Assembly: GCA_032250735.1 (NCBI GenBank)
Contig: JAVVEP010000014.1
Coordinates: forward strand, 20,218-84,217
Reading direction: 5' to 3'
Origin: Gammaproteobacteria bacterium
GTDB taxonomy: Bacteria; Pseudomonadota; Gammaproteobacteria; SZUA-152
Length of the DNA: 64,000 nt
Shown here piece by piece: positions 10,268-19,982 of the stretch (positions are counted from its first letter, which is position 1; each line of letters opens with the position of its first letter). The notes beneath the pieces are model-generated. The model worked only from the letters and a program-made list of their open reading frames with translations, did not search any database and was not told where the DNA came from. A program made the position numbers and the translations under genes.

Positions 10268-10345
10268 CGGGCAGCTTGCGCACTGCGCCGGTGTTAGCCA
10301 AGTACATTTTTACACTCACCCAACCTGACCGAAATAATATAGTCC

Positions 10346-10462
10346 GTAGGGCGCAATAACCGAAGGGCATTGCGCCGCATGTCTAAGTGCTAAGAGCGAT
10401 GGCTTTTACTCGGCACTATCTTAGGGGATATGGCGCAATGCCCTTCGGTTATTGCGCCCTAC
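10346..10462. repeat. Palindromic repeat element with 31-bp perfect arms
   Basis: The arms at 10346-10376 and 10432-10462 are perfect inverted copies, each opening with GTAGGGCGCAATAACC or its complement. The 55-base centre keeps partial symmetry (CTAAG/CTTAG). GTAGGGCGCAATA-type palindromes are common intergenic repeats in proteobacteria. It has no coding content and sits between the HopJ-family gene and rlmD, where it may also act as a bidirectional transcript barrier. Confidence 0.8.
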
Positions 10463-10491
10463 AGGTGGTAGTTACTCAGCACTTAGCCGTA

Positions 10492-11841
10492 TTAGTCCCT
10501 GATAAACAAGGCGATCGATTCCACGTGCGCGGTGTGCGGAAACATGTCCATCACCCCGGTGCTGACCAGGGTGTAGCCGTGCTGATTCACCAGCACACCG
10601 GCATCCCGCGCCAGGGTGGCCGGATCGCAGGAGACATAGACGATCCGTTGCGGCAGGGGTTTCAGCAGCTTTTCCACTACCACCGGCGCGCCGCTGCGTG
10701 GCGGGTCGAGCAACAGCTTATTGAACCCCTCGCCATACCAGGGCTCGGCCGCGAGATCGCCATTGAGATCGGCCATGTGGAACTCGACATTCTGGATCCG
10801 GTTACGTTGCGCATTTTCACGCGCCCTTTCCACCAGGCTCTGCTCACCCTCCACCCCCACCACCCGCCCGGCCCTGCGGGCCATGGGCAGGGAAAAATTG
10901 CCCAGTCCACAGAACAGGTCCAGCACCCGATCCTGCGGGGTCAGTTCGAGTAGGGCGACCGCGCGGTCGATCATCTGGATATTGAGCTCGGCGTTGACCT
11001 GGGTAAAGTCGGTGGGCAGAAACTGCAGGGTCACATCATAGGCCGGCAGCGCATAACTCAGGACGAAGTCGTCGGGCCGGTCTGCGGACACGGCCGGCCA
11101 CAGGCGCCGGATCGTGGTTGGCCCCTTGGGCTGCACAAAGATGCCGAGTTTTTCGCGCTCGCCATAGGCGCGTAATCGCTGTTCATCCTCGTCGCTCAGG
11201 GGTTCCAAATGACGAAATACCAGGGCGACCTGCTGGTCGCCGACGGCCACCTCGATCTGTGGAATCTTGTCACGCACCGACAACTGATTCACCAGTTCGC
11301 CAAACTGGCCCAGGCGCGAACCAATGGCCTCGTGCAACACATCACACTGTTTGGCATCGGTCAGAAAGGCGCTGTGCCTCTCACGAAAGCCGACCCGCAC
11401 CACGGCCTCGCGGCGCATGAACTTCACCCCCAGGCGCGCCTTTCGGCGATAACCCCACGGCGCCGCCGTGAGCGGCGGCAGGATTTCGCCGGGTGTGACC
11501 TTGCCGAGGTGCTGCAGATTTTCCAGCAGGCGGTCCTGCTTGGCGCGAATCTGATCTTCCGGGCTCAGGTGTTGCAGGCTACAGCCACCGCAGACGCCAA
11601 AGTGCGGACAACGCGGCGCAATCCGCTGGGGGGATGGCGTCAGCACCTCGACCACATCGCCCTCGTCAAACTTGCCGTGTTTCCGGGTGTAACGGAACAT
11701 CACCTCTTCACCCGGCAGGGCGCGCGCGATAAAGATGACCTTGCCGTCGATATGGCTGATGCCACGCCCATCATGGGCCATGGCCGTAATGGTGGCGCGC
11801 ACCGGTTCGGTGGGAAGTTTTTTATGGCGACGTCGGGACAT
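10492..11841 (-). CDS. rlmD: 23S rRNA (uracil-1939-C5)-methyltransferase RlmD
   Basis: RlmD makes m5U1939 of 23S rRNA using SAM. An N-terminal TRAM domain (residues 8-70) is followed by the [4Fe-4S] motif CPHFGVCGGCSLQHL near residue 80. The methyltransferase core has LDLFCGLGNFSLPMA near residue 305, LLLDPPRSGA, and the catalytic cysteine in YVSCDPATLARD. The length of 449 residues is normal. It precedes a 99-base gap to cysM upstream on the same strand, which holds only a GGAATA micro-repeat. Confidence 0.95.
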   Translation of the reverse strand: MSRRRHKKLPTEPVRATITAMAHDGRGISHIDGKVIFIARALPGEEVMFRYTRKHGKFDEGDVVEVLTPSPQRIAPRCPHFGVCGGCSLQHLSPEDQIRAKQDRLLENLQHLGKVTPGEILPPLTAAPWGYRRKARLGVKFMRREAVVRVGFRERHSAFLTDAKQCDVLHEAIGSRLGQFGELVNQLSVRDKIPQIEVAVGDQQVALVFRHLEPLSDEDEQRLRAYGEREKLGIFVQPKGPTTIRRLWPAVSADRPDDFVLSYALPAYDVTLQFLPTDFTQVNAELNIQMIDRAVALLELTPQDRVLDLFCGLGNFSLPMARRAGRVVGVEGEQSLVERARENAQRNRIQNVEFHMADLNGDLAAEPWYGEGFNKLLLDPPRSGAPVVVEKLLKPLPQRIVYVSCDPATLARDAGVLVNQHGYTLVSTGVMDMFPHTAHVESIALFIRD

Positions 11842-11940
11842 GGGGGACTCGGGTTTCTAGTGCATTAATTAATAGGAATAGGAATAGGGATTGTTCGTCA
11901 CACCGGCGTAGCGGCCGTGAGAGACAAACAGGGCTGCGCT

Positions 11941-12831
11941 CTAGGCCGGAAACACGTCCGTCGAAAGATAGCGGTCACCGCGATCGCAGATGATGGCCAC
12001 AATCACCGCGTTTTCCACCTGCGCCGACAGCTCCAGGGCCGCGGCGACCGCGCCCCCGGAGGAGATGCCGGCAAATATGCCCTCCCGGGCGGCCAGTGCC
12101 CGGGTGGTGTTTTCGGCGTCCTGCTGGGAGATATCGAGGATGCGATCGACCCGGGTCTCATCATAGATCGTCGGCAGGTATTCCCTGGGCCAGCGGCGAA
12201 TGCCGGGGATGGAGGCGCCCTCGGTCGGCTGCACGCCGACGATCTCGATGCTCGGCTTCACCTCTTTGAAATACCGCGAGCAGCCCATGATCGTGCCCGT
12301 GGTGCCCATCGCGCTCACAAAGTGGGTGATGCGGTTGGCGGTATCCCGCATGATCTCCGGCGCCGTGCCCTCATAGTGGGCCCGCGGGTTATCGGGATTG
12401 GCAAACTGATCCAGCACCCGCCCCCTGCCCTCGGCCTGCATCTGTTGCGCCAGATCACGCGCACCCTCCATGCTCTGTTGCTGGCTGACCAGCACGATCT
12501 CGGCGCCAAAGGCCTTCATCACCCCGCGCCGCTCGACGCTCATGTGCTCGGGCATGATCAACACCATGCGGTACCCCTTGATGGCGGCCGCCATGGCCAG
12601 GGCGATGCCGGTGTTGCCGCTGGTGGCCTCAATCAGCGTATCGCCGGGGCAGATCTCTCCCCGCGCCTCGGCGTGCTGGATCATGCTCAGTGCCGGGCGG
12701 TCTTTGACCGAACCCGCAGGATTATTGCCTTCAAGCTTGACCAGGATGCTATTGCTGGTCTCGCCGGGCAGGCGTTGCAGGCGCACCAGGGGGGTGTTGC
12801 CAACAAAGGACTCGATGGTGGGAAATGTCAT
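11941..12831 (-). CDS. cysM: Cysteine synthase B CysM
   Basis: CysM is a PLP enzyme that makes cysteine from O-acetylserine and sulfide or thiosulfate. The PLP lysine lies in the PAGSVKDRPAL stretch near residue 41, and the substrate loop reads EATSGNTGIALA near residue 68. The C-terminal GISSGGAVAAAL binds the cofactor phosphate. Length (296) and the short N terminus fit CysM better than CysK. It may be co-transcribed with rlmD downstream. No operator for CysB could be recognised in the 249-base divergent region. Confidence 0.93.
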   Translation of the reverse strand: MTFPTIESFVGNTPLVRLQRLPGETSNSILVKLEGNNPAGSVKDRPALSMIQHAEARGEICPGDTLIEATSGNTGIALAMAAAIKGYRMVLIMPEHMSVERRGVMKAFGAEIVLVSQQQSMEGARDLAQQMQAEGRGRVLDQFANPDNPRAHYEGTAPEIMRDTANRITHFVSAMGTTGTIMGCSRYFKEVKPSIEIVGVQPTEGASIPGIRRWPREYLPTIYDETRVDRILDISQQDAENTTRALAAREGIFAGISSGGAVAAALELSAQVENAVIVAIICDRGDRYLSTDVFPA

Positions 12832-13080
12832 GTTGTATAACCGGCGGTGAAAAAGAGACGCCTAATGTACTGATCTCGTCTATTTAATCAAGGGGAGCTG
12901 GGGACAAAGCGTGTTGTTGAATGAGCTCAGCGCCCCAAATGTGCAGCCAAATGGCGGAATCGTACCGTCAGGGCTGATAGAATGAACCCAGGTTGCAGGA
13001 CAGCCAACCTCCCGTTGATATCGCCTCGTAGAGATACGGATCAGAACCACTGGGCGGCACACAAAAGAGATCGCTTGATA

Positions 13081-15123
13081 ATGAAAATAATCACACCAGC
13101 GCCAGAGCCTCAACGCCTCTCCCTACACTGTCTTTTCGCCGCCACGCTTGCCCTCGCCTGTCTATCCCCGGCCTATGCGCTGGAACCCGTCACCCTCGCC
13201 GCGCTGTCGGAAGAAGACTTCCTGGCGGACATCCCCATGGTGTTGACGGCCACCCGACTGGCGCAACCGATCACCGAGGCCCCGGCGGCGATCTCCATCA
13301 TCGACCGGGAGATGATCCGCGCCTCAGGCGCGCGGGAAATCGTCGACCTGTTTCGCATGGTGCCCGGCTTCGTGGTGAGCCGGGACAGCGGCCACTCCCC
13401 CATCGTCACCTACCACGGCCTTTCTACCGAATACCTCGCCCGCATGCAGGTGCTGGTTGATGGCCGCTCGGTCTATTCGCCAGTGTTTGGCGGTGTGGAC
13501 TGGGCAAACCTGCCCCTGGCGATGGACGACATTGAACGCATCGAGGTGATCCGCGGTCCCAACTCCGCCAGTTACGGCAGTAACGCCTTCCTCAGTGTGA
13601 TCAACATCATTACCCAGCACGCCTCCGCCACCAGCGGCACCTTTGTGCGGGGCACCCACGGCAGCAACGGCGCGCGAGACGCCACGGTGCGCTACGGCAA
13701 TACAGGGGGTGGCTTCGACTACCGCATTACCGCCAACATCAACAAGGACGATGGCTTCGAGGCCCGCGAGGATGATCGCAACCTGAAAACCGCGCGTTTT
13801 CGCGCCGACTATCAGGCCAGCGCCAGGGACAGCGTGCTGTTTCAGGCCGGCGCCACGCGCGGCATCAGGGAGATCGACTCCAAAACCCTGCTGACCACCG
13901 AGGACCGCGACATCAACATCAATTTTGAACAGATCCGCTGGCAACGACAGATCGACAATGACGATGCCGTCAGCCTGCAATTCTTCCACACCCTGGAGGA
14001 CATCAATGAGATCTTTGATGTCGTCCTGCCACCGGCGGTGCATATCATCCGCGACAGCTCGACACGCGCGGAACGCTTTGACCTTGAACTGCAACATACC
14101 AGGCAGTTAGAGGAGAAGGCGCGTCTGGTGTGGGGACTGGGCCTGCGTCAGGATGCGGCCAGTGGCCCGCACCTGTTTGGCACCGACCCCGCGACCGGCT
14201 ACACCGGCAGCCGGAAATATTTCTACAATCAGGTGGCGCGCGGCTTCAGCAATGTGGAGTGGCGCCTAAAGCCCAATCTCACCCTCAATCTGGGGGCGAT
14301 GCTGGAGCGCTCCGATCTGGCCGATTATGAATTCTCGCCGCGCCTCGGCCTCAACTATTCCTTTACGCCGCAACAGTCGATCCGCCTCATCGCCAGCCGC
14401 GCCACGCGTACTCCTACCCTCACCGAGGCGCGATCCAACTTCCGCATCCCGATTGAAAATTACCCGGCACCACCCTTCGACTTTACGACCACTATCTGGG
14501 TGGGTAACGAAGATCTCAACCCGGAGAAAATTACCGCGTATGAGCTGGGTTATCACGCCGACCTCACGCGCAACAAACTCTCCTTCGACCTGAAGCTGTT
14601 CCGTGAAAACCTGCACGGCCTCATCTCGCTGGACGAAAACAGCATCCCCAATCCGGCCGATCCTCTGCTTGGTGAGTATGAGAGATATGACAACCTCACC
14701 GATGCCCACATCAGGGGCGCCGAGGCCAATCTGGATTTTTCACCGACACCGGCTAGTCGCCTGATTCTGTCACGCTCATTGACGGACATCAAAAGTGAAA
14801 ACCCTAACATTTCCTCTGAAAAACTCGACGAGACCGCCCCCCGCCACATCACCTCCATCCTTGCCCTGCATCACTTTCCCAGCGGCATCAGCAGCAGCCT
14901 GCTGTATTACCGCGTCAGTGAGAGCAACGGACTCGGTTCGGGCGACCCACTGCCTGGCTATCAGCACGTCAACGTGCGCGTCGGCTTTCCCTTCAGGGCA
15001 TCGGGCGTCAGCGGTGAACTGGCCTTTGTCGTACAAAACATCGGCGATGGCTATATCGACTGGCGATCGGAGAATGTGGCCGAGACACAGCAATACGTAA
15101 CGGTTTCTGCCCAGCTTGATTAG
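13081..15123 (+). CDS. TonB-dependent outer-membrane receptor (680 aa)
   Basis: A signal peptide (LFAATLALACLSPAYA, residues 15-35) is followed by a plug domain with SIIDREMIRASGAREIVDLF, VLVDGRSVY and IERIEVIRGPNSASYGSNAF, then a beta-barrel of alternating hydrophobic strands. The receptor is short for the family. The start at ATG 13081 gives the proper signal peptide; an upstream in-frame start would add a charged stretch without function. The ligand is unknown. The next two genes, an ABC-type binding protein and a hybrid kinase, run in the same direction and form a likely operon, suggesting that uptake is coupled to sensing. Confidence 0.93.
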   Translation: MKIITPAPEPQRLSLHCLFAATLALACLSPAYALEPVTLAALSEEDFLADIPMVLTATRLAQPITEAPAAISIIDREMIRASGAREIVDLFRMVPGFVVSRDSGHSPIVTYHGLSTEYLARMQVLVDGRSVYSPVFGGVDWANLPLAMDDIERIEVIRGPNSASYGSNAFLSVINIITQHASATSGTFVRGTHGSNGARDATVRYGNTGGGFDYRITANINKDDGFEAREDDRNLKTARFRADYQASARDSVLFQAGATRGIREIDSKTLLTTEDRDININFEQIRWQRQIDNDDAVSLQFFHTLEDINEIFDVVLPPAVHIIRDSSTRAERFDLELQHTRQLEEKARLVWGLGLRQDAASGPHLFGTDPATGYTGSRKYFYNQVARGFSNVEWRLKPNLTLNLGAMLERSDLADYEFSPRLGLNYSFTPQQSIRLIASRATRTPTLTEARSNFRIPIENYPAPPFDFTTTIWVGNEDLNPEKITAYELGYHADLTRNKLSFDLKLFRENLHGLISLDENSIPNPADPLLGEYERYDNLTDAHIRGAEANLDFSPTPASRLILSRSLTDIKSENPNISSEKLDETAPRHITSILALHHFPSGISSSLLYYRVSESNGLGSGDPLPGYQHVNVRVGFPFRASGVSGELAFVVQNIGDGYIDWRSENVAETQQYVTVSAQLD

Positions 15124-15179
15124 AAATAATCGATAGACATGCCCATAACCAGGACAAGACAGGCACACAAGCCTAGATA

Positions 15180-16181
15180 ATGAGACATCACCCGGCAGCT
15201 CTTCAGGGAAAGAAGAAATCGATACTGACCTACATCAGTGTCGTGGCGCTGCTGTTCCTGCTATCCACCGGGCATGCACTGGCAAAAACCTATCGCATTC
15301 TGATCGTCAGCAGCGGCAGCAGCGCGATCTATACGGATATGATCGACACCCTGCAGACTGCCGTCACAAACAGTGCCGTACTGAGGGAGACAAATACCCA
15401 GGTAGCCTTTACGGTCGAGTTTTTAAATGGCACAGCAGCAACCGTGCCACTCCGGGAAAAGGCCAGACAGCAGGATCTGCTGCTGACCATTGGTCAGGGT
15501 GCGATCGCGACGACAGCAGAGATCAGTCCCTCATTACCGATCATAGCAACCCTGATCCCCAAACAGACCTACGATCACTATCGCGCCGCCCTCCGCAAGG
15601 CCAATATAAAAAGCACCGCCATCTTTATCGACAATCCCCCTGAACGGCAGATTGCCCTGGCAAGACTACTGTTGGGCAACAGCCAAAAACTGGGCGTCCT
15701 CATCGGCGAGAACTCACCACAGGGAGAGATCGAATCGGCCCTGCAGAAGATGGGCAGTAGTTACCATATTGAAACCGTCAAACGAACGGACAACCTCATC
15801 AGTAAACTATCGTATGTGCTCAGTGACACGGATGTGTTTATGGCGTTTCCGGATGCGCAGATTTTTAACCGCGACACCGCCAAGAATATCCTGCTCACCA
15901 CCTATCGACAGCGGACCCCTGTCATTGCCTATTCGGCTTCTTATGTAAAAGCCGGCGCCCTGGCGGCGGTCTATTCAACCGCGCAGCAGATCGCCGAGCA
16001 GACCGCAGACACACTGGTGAGGATTCTTGCTTCCGGTCTCAACTTCCCGGAGCAAGGCTCCTACCCGAAATATTTTGAGATCGCGATCAATCGAAATGTC
16101 GCCAAATCACTGGTGATCCCGGTATCCAGCGAGACAGAGATAAAGGATCAGTTATTGAAGATCCTGGAGAAAACCCAATGA
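15180..16181 (+). CDS. Periplasmic ABC-type substrate-binding protein (PF04392-like)
   Basis: This 333-residue protein has a basic start, a hydrophobic segment (ISVVALLFLLSTGHALA) and a likely cleavage near residue 35, so it is exported. The mature part reads as a two-lobed binding protein: YRILIVSSGSSAIY at the start, and DVFMAFPDAQIFN followed by TPVIAYSASYVKAGA in the second half, as in the ABC_sub_bind family. No permease or ATPase gene is nearby. Its stop overlaps the start of the kinase gene in ATGA, implying translational coupling. It is most likely a periplasmic ligand detector for that kinase (inference). Confidence 0.85.
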   Translation: MRHHPAALQGKKKSILTYISVVALLFLLSTGHALAKTYRILIVSSGSSAIYTDMIDTLQTAVTNSAVLRETNTQVAFTVEFLNGTAATVPLREKARQQDLLLTIGQGAIATTAEISPSLPIIATLIPKQTYDHYRAALRKANIKSTAIFIDNPPERQIALARLLLGNSQKLGVLIGENSPQGEIESALQKMGSSYHIETVKRTDNLISKLSYVLSDTDVFMAFPDAQIFNRDTAKNILLTTYRQRTPVIAYSASYVKAGALAAVYSTAQQIAEQTADTLVRILASGLNFPEQGSYPKYFEIAINRNVAKSLVIPVSSETEIKDQLLKILEKTQ

Positions 16182-18910
16182 ACTTCCCCAGCATCCGGAC
16201 GCGCGTGCTATTACTGGCCATTATTCCGACCACAGCCGCATGCATCATATTTTTCAGCTATTTTGCCAGCAAGCAAAACCATGACATCGAGGCCGCCCTC
16301 ACGGACAAGGGCGACGACATCGCCAGCCACCTGGCTTCCGCCAGTGAATACAGCCTGTTTTCCGGTAACCTCAGCCTGCTTAACCCGCTGGTGGATAGCG
16401 CCTACAAAGAAGACAATGTGGTTTCAATTACCATCACCGACGATCAGGGCACACCGCTGATACAGCGGCCAGTCACTCAATCGCCAAAACCAACAGCCAC
16501 CGAGAATAAAATCCCCAGCACCAATAACCGCGTCTTCAGCAAACCGATCATCCAGAACACCATAGCCATCAGCGACTTCGATGAGGGCGAAGAAACGCTC
16601 CCATCGGTTATCGGCTGGGTCGTTATTGAGATGTCCAATGAGCTCACCCTGAAACGCAAACGAAAGGCCACGACAGAAACCCTGTTCATCACCCTGATCA
16701 TTCTCGCCAGCAGCATTTATCTAGGTACAACGATCAGCCGTCGCATTACGGCGCCGATCATCACACTCACCAATGCCGTAAAAGAAATAGAAAAGGGTAA
16801 CCTGAACATACCGATCAACACCTATTCGACAGGCGAATTACTGTCTCTCGAAGAGGGAATCCGCGGCATGCTACGTTCCATAAAAACGTCCCATCGAGAC
16901 TCCCAGCAACAGATTGAAAAAGCCACCGGAAAATTACGCGAATCGCTGGAACTCCTCGAACACAAGAATTACGATCTGACTATCGCCAGACAGGAGGCAT
17001 TATCCGCCAGCCAGGCGAAGTCATCCTTTCTCGCCAATATCAGCCACGAAATTCGCACACCGATGAATGGCATACTGGGATTTATTCGCCTGCTCAAAAA
17101 CACAAGATTAACGGATGAACAGCTGGACTATCTGGGCACTATCGAGCAATCCTCGCAAAATCTGCTTTTCATCATTAACGATGTGCTAGATCTTGCAAAG
17201 TTCGAGGCAGGAAAGCTATCTCTCGACAACGCCCCCTTCAATCTTCACGAATGCATTGAAGATGTCGAAATACTGCTATCGCCATCAATGAGTGAAAAAG
17301 GTCTGGAACTCGCGACGTTATTTTATGATGACACGCCTGAAAACGTCATCGGACCTCAGGGGCGGATTAAACAGATCCTCATCAACCTGATAGGCAATGC
17401 GATAAAGTTTTCCGACCGGGGGATTATCATCGTGCGGGCGATGATTGAAACACGCAACAAGGACACCGCCCTTGTCAAAATATCAGTCAGCGACCAGGGG
17501 CCTGGTATTTCGGAAAAAAATCAGCAACGGCTGTTCCATTCATTTTCACAGCTCGATGAAAGCGATACCCGAAAACATGGCGGTGCTGGCCTGGGGCTCT
17601 CAATATCAAAATCCCTCGCCAAAGCAATGAACGGTGATATCGGGGTTGAAAGCCGCCTCAATGAAGGCTCGACATTCTGGTTCAGCTTTGAATGCAGCCT
17701 TGATCCCCAGGAGAATACCCTGGTTGAAAAAATACCGCCCTTCAAAGCAAGGTCGGTTGCCGTGTATGACAGTAATGAACTTTCACTGCTGTGCATCACG
17801 CATAGCTTGCGCAAGCTGGGCCTCTCTGTCATTGAATATCACACCATTGATGACCTAACGGATTCAATAGGCAACAGCAGTGAAGCCGATGCCTATGCCT
17901 TTAATGTATCGGCCGACGAAATAGACAATATTGCTGATATTTTCAGCCACAACCCGCACCTGAACGAAAAATCGGTGGCGATTATCAAACTGTCAAAAAC
18001 GGATACTCGGGCCAAACTATGGGAGCATGCTATTCACAACCATCTACTGCGGCCCTTTCGAAGAGCCGATTTAATTACCCTGCTAGCCCGCATTACCTCG
18101 AAAAACAAGGCCGTTGACAGCCCCGCCGACGCAGACGCATCCGCATCCGCAACATTACCCGCCCTGAACAGACTCGATGGATTCAGCGTACTGGTTGCTG
18201 AAGACAACATGATTAATGCAAAATTCATATCAACCATCCTCCAGCGATCTGGCGCGGAAACGGTAATCGTCAATAACGGTAAAATGGCGATCGATGAATT
18301 CACCAAAAAAAAATTCGACGTGGTATTAATGGACATCAACATGCCCATCATGAATGGCATCGAAGCGACTCGCATAATCCGCAATCTGGAAGATGCAAAC
18401 CATCACACGCCGATACTTGGCCTGACCGCGATCAGCGTAGATAACAATGACCTGAAGTACCGGGAAGCCGGTCTGGATGATGTGTTGGAAAAGCCCATCG
18501 CGGTTGATGAACTACTGCACGAAATTGTGTATCGGATTCATTCCAGGCAGCTGCCAGCCACGATTCAGCCGCCAAAAATCACTACCTCAGACAGGCTGGC
18601 CAGTGTGGATCGTCTGGGCCTCGACAAGAACCTCTCTGCCGCCATGAATGAAATGTTGCTGGCCGAACTACCCGGCACCCGGCAGGCGCTTGTTAGCGCA
18701 TATGCAACAAAAGACCGGGATTCACTGCGCAACGAGGTGCACCGATTCATTGGCGGAATGAGTTACTGCGATGTACCAAAACTGTATCGTTTGACGATCG
18801 ACTTTCAAAAAAGCCTGCAGACAGAAGACGGTGATTTGAGCGGAGGTTTCGGGGCCTTGATCACCGAGATTGACTCACTCATCAACCCCTCACTCCGCGA
18901 CGAAACCTGA
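16178..18910 (+). CDS. BarA-type hybrid histidine kinase with HAMP, receiver and Hpt domains
   Basis: The 910-residue inner-membrane kinase has TM1 (residues 9-29), a periplasmic sensor part of about 130 residues, TM2 (about 168-186), HAMP (to about 240) and a coiled coil. The HisKA box SFLANISHEIRTPMNG holds His290, and the ATPase domain keeps the N and G boxes (NLIGNAIKF, GGAGLGLSI). A degenerate receiver follows (about 524-640). The true receiver has acidic pair Glu675/Asp676 and phospho-acceptor Asp719 (VLMDINMPIMNG). A C-terminal Hpt domain carries His855 in HRFIGGMSY. The partner response regulator is not in the window. Confidence 0.93.
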   Translation: MNFPSIRTRVLLLAIIPTTAACIIFFSYFASKQNHDIEAALTDKGDDIASHLASASEYSLFSGNLSLLNPLVDSAYKEDNVVSITITDDQGTPLIQRPVTQSPKPTATENKIPSTNNRVFSKPIIQNTIAISDFDEGEETLPSVIGWVVIEMSNELTLKRKRKATTETLFITLIILASSIYLGTTISRRITAPIITLTNAVKEIEKGNLNIPINTYSTGELLSLEEGIRGMLRSIKTSHRDSQQQIEKATGKLRESLELLEHKNYDLTIARQEALSASQAKSSFLANISHEIRTPMNGILGFIRLLKNTRLTDEQLDYLGTIEQSSQNLLFIINDVLDLAKFEAGKLSLDNAPFNLHECIEDVEILLSPSMSEKGLELATLFYDDTPENVIGPQGRIKQILINLIGNAIKFSDRGIIIVRAMIETRNKDTALVKISVSDQGPGISEKNQQRLFHSFSQLDESDTRKHGGAGLGLSISKSLAKAMNGDIGVESRLNEGSTFWFSFECSLDPQENTLVEKIPPFKARSVAVYDSNELSLLCITHSLRKLGLSVIEYHTIDDLTDSIGNSSEADAYAFNVSADEIDNIADIFSHNPHLNEKSVAIIKLSKTDTRAKLWEHAIHNHLLRPFRRADLITLLARITSKNKAVDSPADADASASATLPALNRLDGFSVLVAEDNMINAKFISTILQRSGAETVIVNNGKMAIDEFTKKKFDVVLMDINMPIMNGIEATRIIRNLEDANHHTPILGLTAISVDNNDLKYREAGLDDVLEKPIAVDELLHEIVYRIHSRQLPATIQPPKITTSDRLASVDRLGLDKNLSAAMNEMLLAELPGTRQALVSAYATKDRDSLRNEVHRFIGGMSYCDVPKLYRLTIDFQKSLQTEDGDLSGGFGALITEIDSLINPSLRDET

Positions 18911-18924
18911 TTTTCCACCTCAAG

Positions 18925-19809
18925 CTATTCTGACGGGAAACAGTAGCTTCGCAGATACTGCAAGAAATCCTCGCGCAACTCTGGATGCTTGAGGGCATAT
19001 TCAACTGTCGCTGTCAGATAACCGAGCTTACTGCCACAGTCATATCGTTTCCCCTCAAATTCATACGCCAGCACGTCCTCTTCCTTCAACAGTTCAGCAA
19101 TGGCATCGGTCAGCTGAATCTCCCCGCCGGCACCCTGCCCGGTGATTTCCAGGATCTCGAATATTCTGGGTGACAGGATATAACGCCCGACCACGGCGAG
19201 ATTGGATGGCGCGACGTCCGGCTTTGGCTTTTCGACAATTTCCTCAATCCTGCCGGTGCGGCCTTCGCTCATATCCGCCCTCACAACACCGTATTTATCC
19301 GTATCTTCCTTATTAACCCTTTCCACGCCCAGCAGACTGCACTGACGATCGTTGTGGATGGCCGTCATTTGCGACAAACACCCCTTGCCGCCATCATCAA
19401 TAAGGTCATCGGCCAAAATGACTGCGAATGGATTATCACCCACCACATTCTTTGCACACAGCACCGCGTGGCCAAGCCCTAATGCTTCCGGTTGACGAAT
19501 GTAGACGCAGCTAACGCCCTTGGGCAGGACACCTCTCACCACCGCCAGCAGGTCGTCTTTTGCACGGGCCTCCAACACACTTTCAAGTTCAAAGTTCCGA
19601 TCAAAATGATCCTCAATCGCGCGCTTACTGCTACTGGTGACAAACACCAGCTCGGTGATTCCCGCAGCAATAGCCTCTTCTGCTGCATACTGGATCAGCG
19701 GTTTATCCACGATGGGCAGCATCTCTTTTGGATTTGCCTTGGTGGCAGGCAGAAAGCGTGTACCCAGACCGGCGACCGGAAAAACGGCCGTTTTAATTGC
19801 TTTTGTCAT
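18925..19809 (-). CDS. galU: UTP-glucose-1-phosphate uridylyltransferase GalU
   Basis: GalU makes UDP-glucose for surface polysaccharides. The nucleotide-binding start is clear ([20 protein letters not shown]), followed by [12 protein letters not shown] and [13 protein letters not shown] around residue 105. Near residue 200 is [19 protein letters not shown], another family signature. At 294 residues it is full length. It is convergent with the hybrid kinase, 14 bases away, with no evident terminator between them, and follows pnp on the same strand after a terminator. Confidence 0.96.
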   Translation of the reverse strand: MTKAIKTAVFPVAGLGTRFLPATKANPKEMLPIVDKPLIQYAAEEAIAAGITELVFVTSSSKRAIEDHFDRNFELESVLEARAKDDLLAVVRGVLPKGVSCVYIRQPEALGLGHAVLCAKNVVGDNPFAVILADDLIDDGGKGCLSQMTAIHNDRQCSLLGVERVNKEDTDKYGVVRADMSEGRTGRIEEIVEKPKPDVAPSNLAVVGRYILSPRIFEILEITGQGAGGEIQLTDAIAELLKEEDVLAYEFEGKRYDCGSKLGYLTATVEYALKHPELREDFLQYLRSYCFPSE

Positions 19810-19927
19810 AATACCTCATCCCTTTGCGCGGAATTTCCTTACCGTAAGCACCATATAGTGTTGGCGCGATTTTAGTCCATTTTCATTTTGAGAAAAACAC
19901 CCACCGTCGGCACTCATCTCGGCGCCA

Positions 19928-19953
19928 CAAAAAAGGGGCCAGCGGCCCCTTTC
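19928..19953 (-). terminator. Intrinsic terminator of the rpsO-pnp transcript
   Basis: On the minus strand AAAGGGGCC-GCT-GGCCCCTTT forms a 9-bp GC-rich stem and is followed by a run of T (19934-19929). It lies about 30 bases after the pnp stop codon at 19983, the expected place. Confidence 0.85.
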
Positions 19954-19982
19954 GTTTTATAGACGGCACAGCATTGTGTCGT

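Noticed and set aside
11917..12840. 307-codon frame opposite cysM
   Set aside because: Antisense shadow of a high-GC gene; its product resembles no family.
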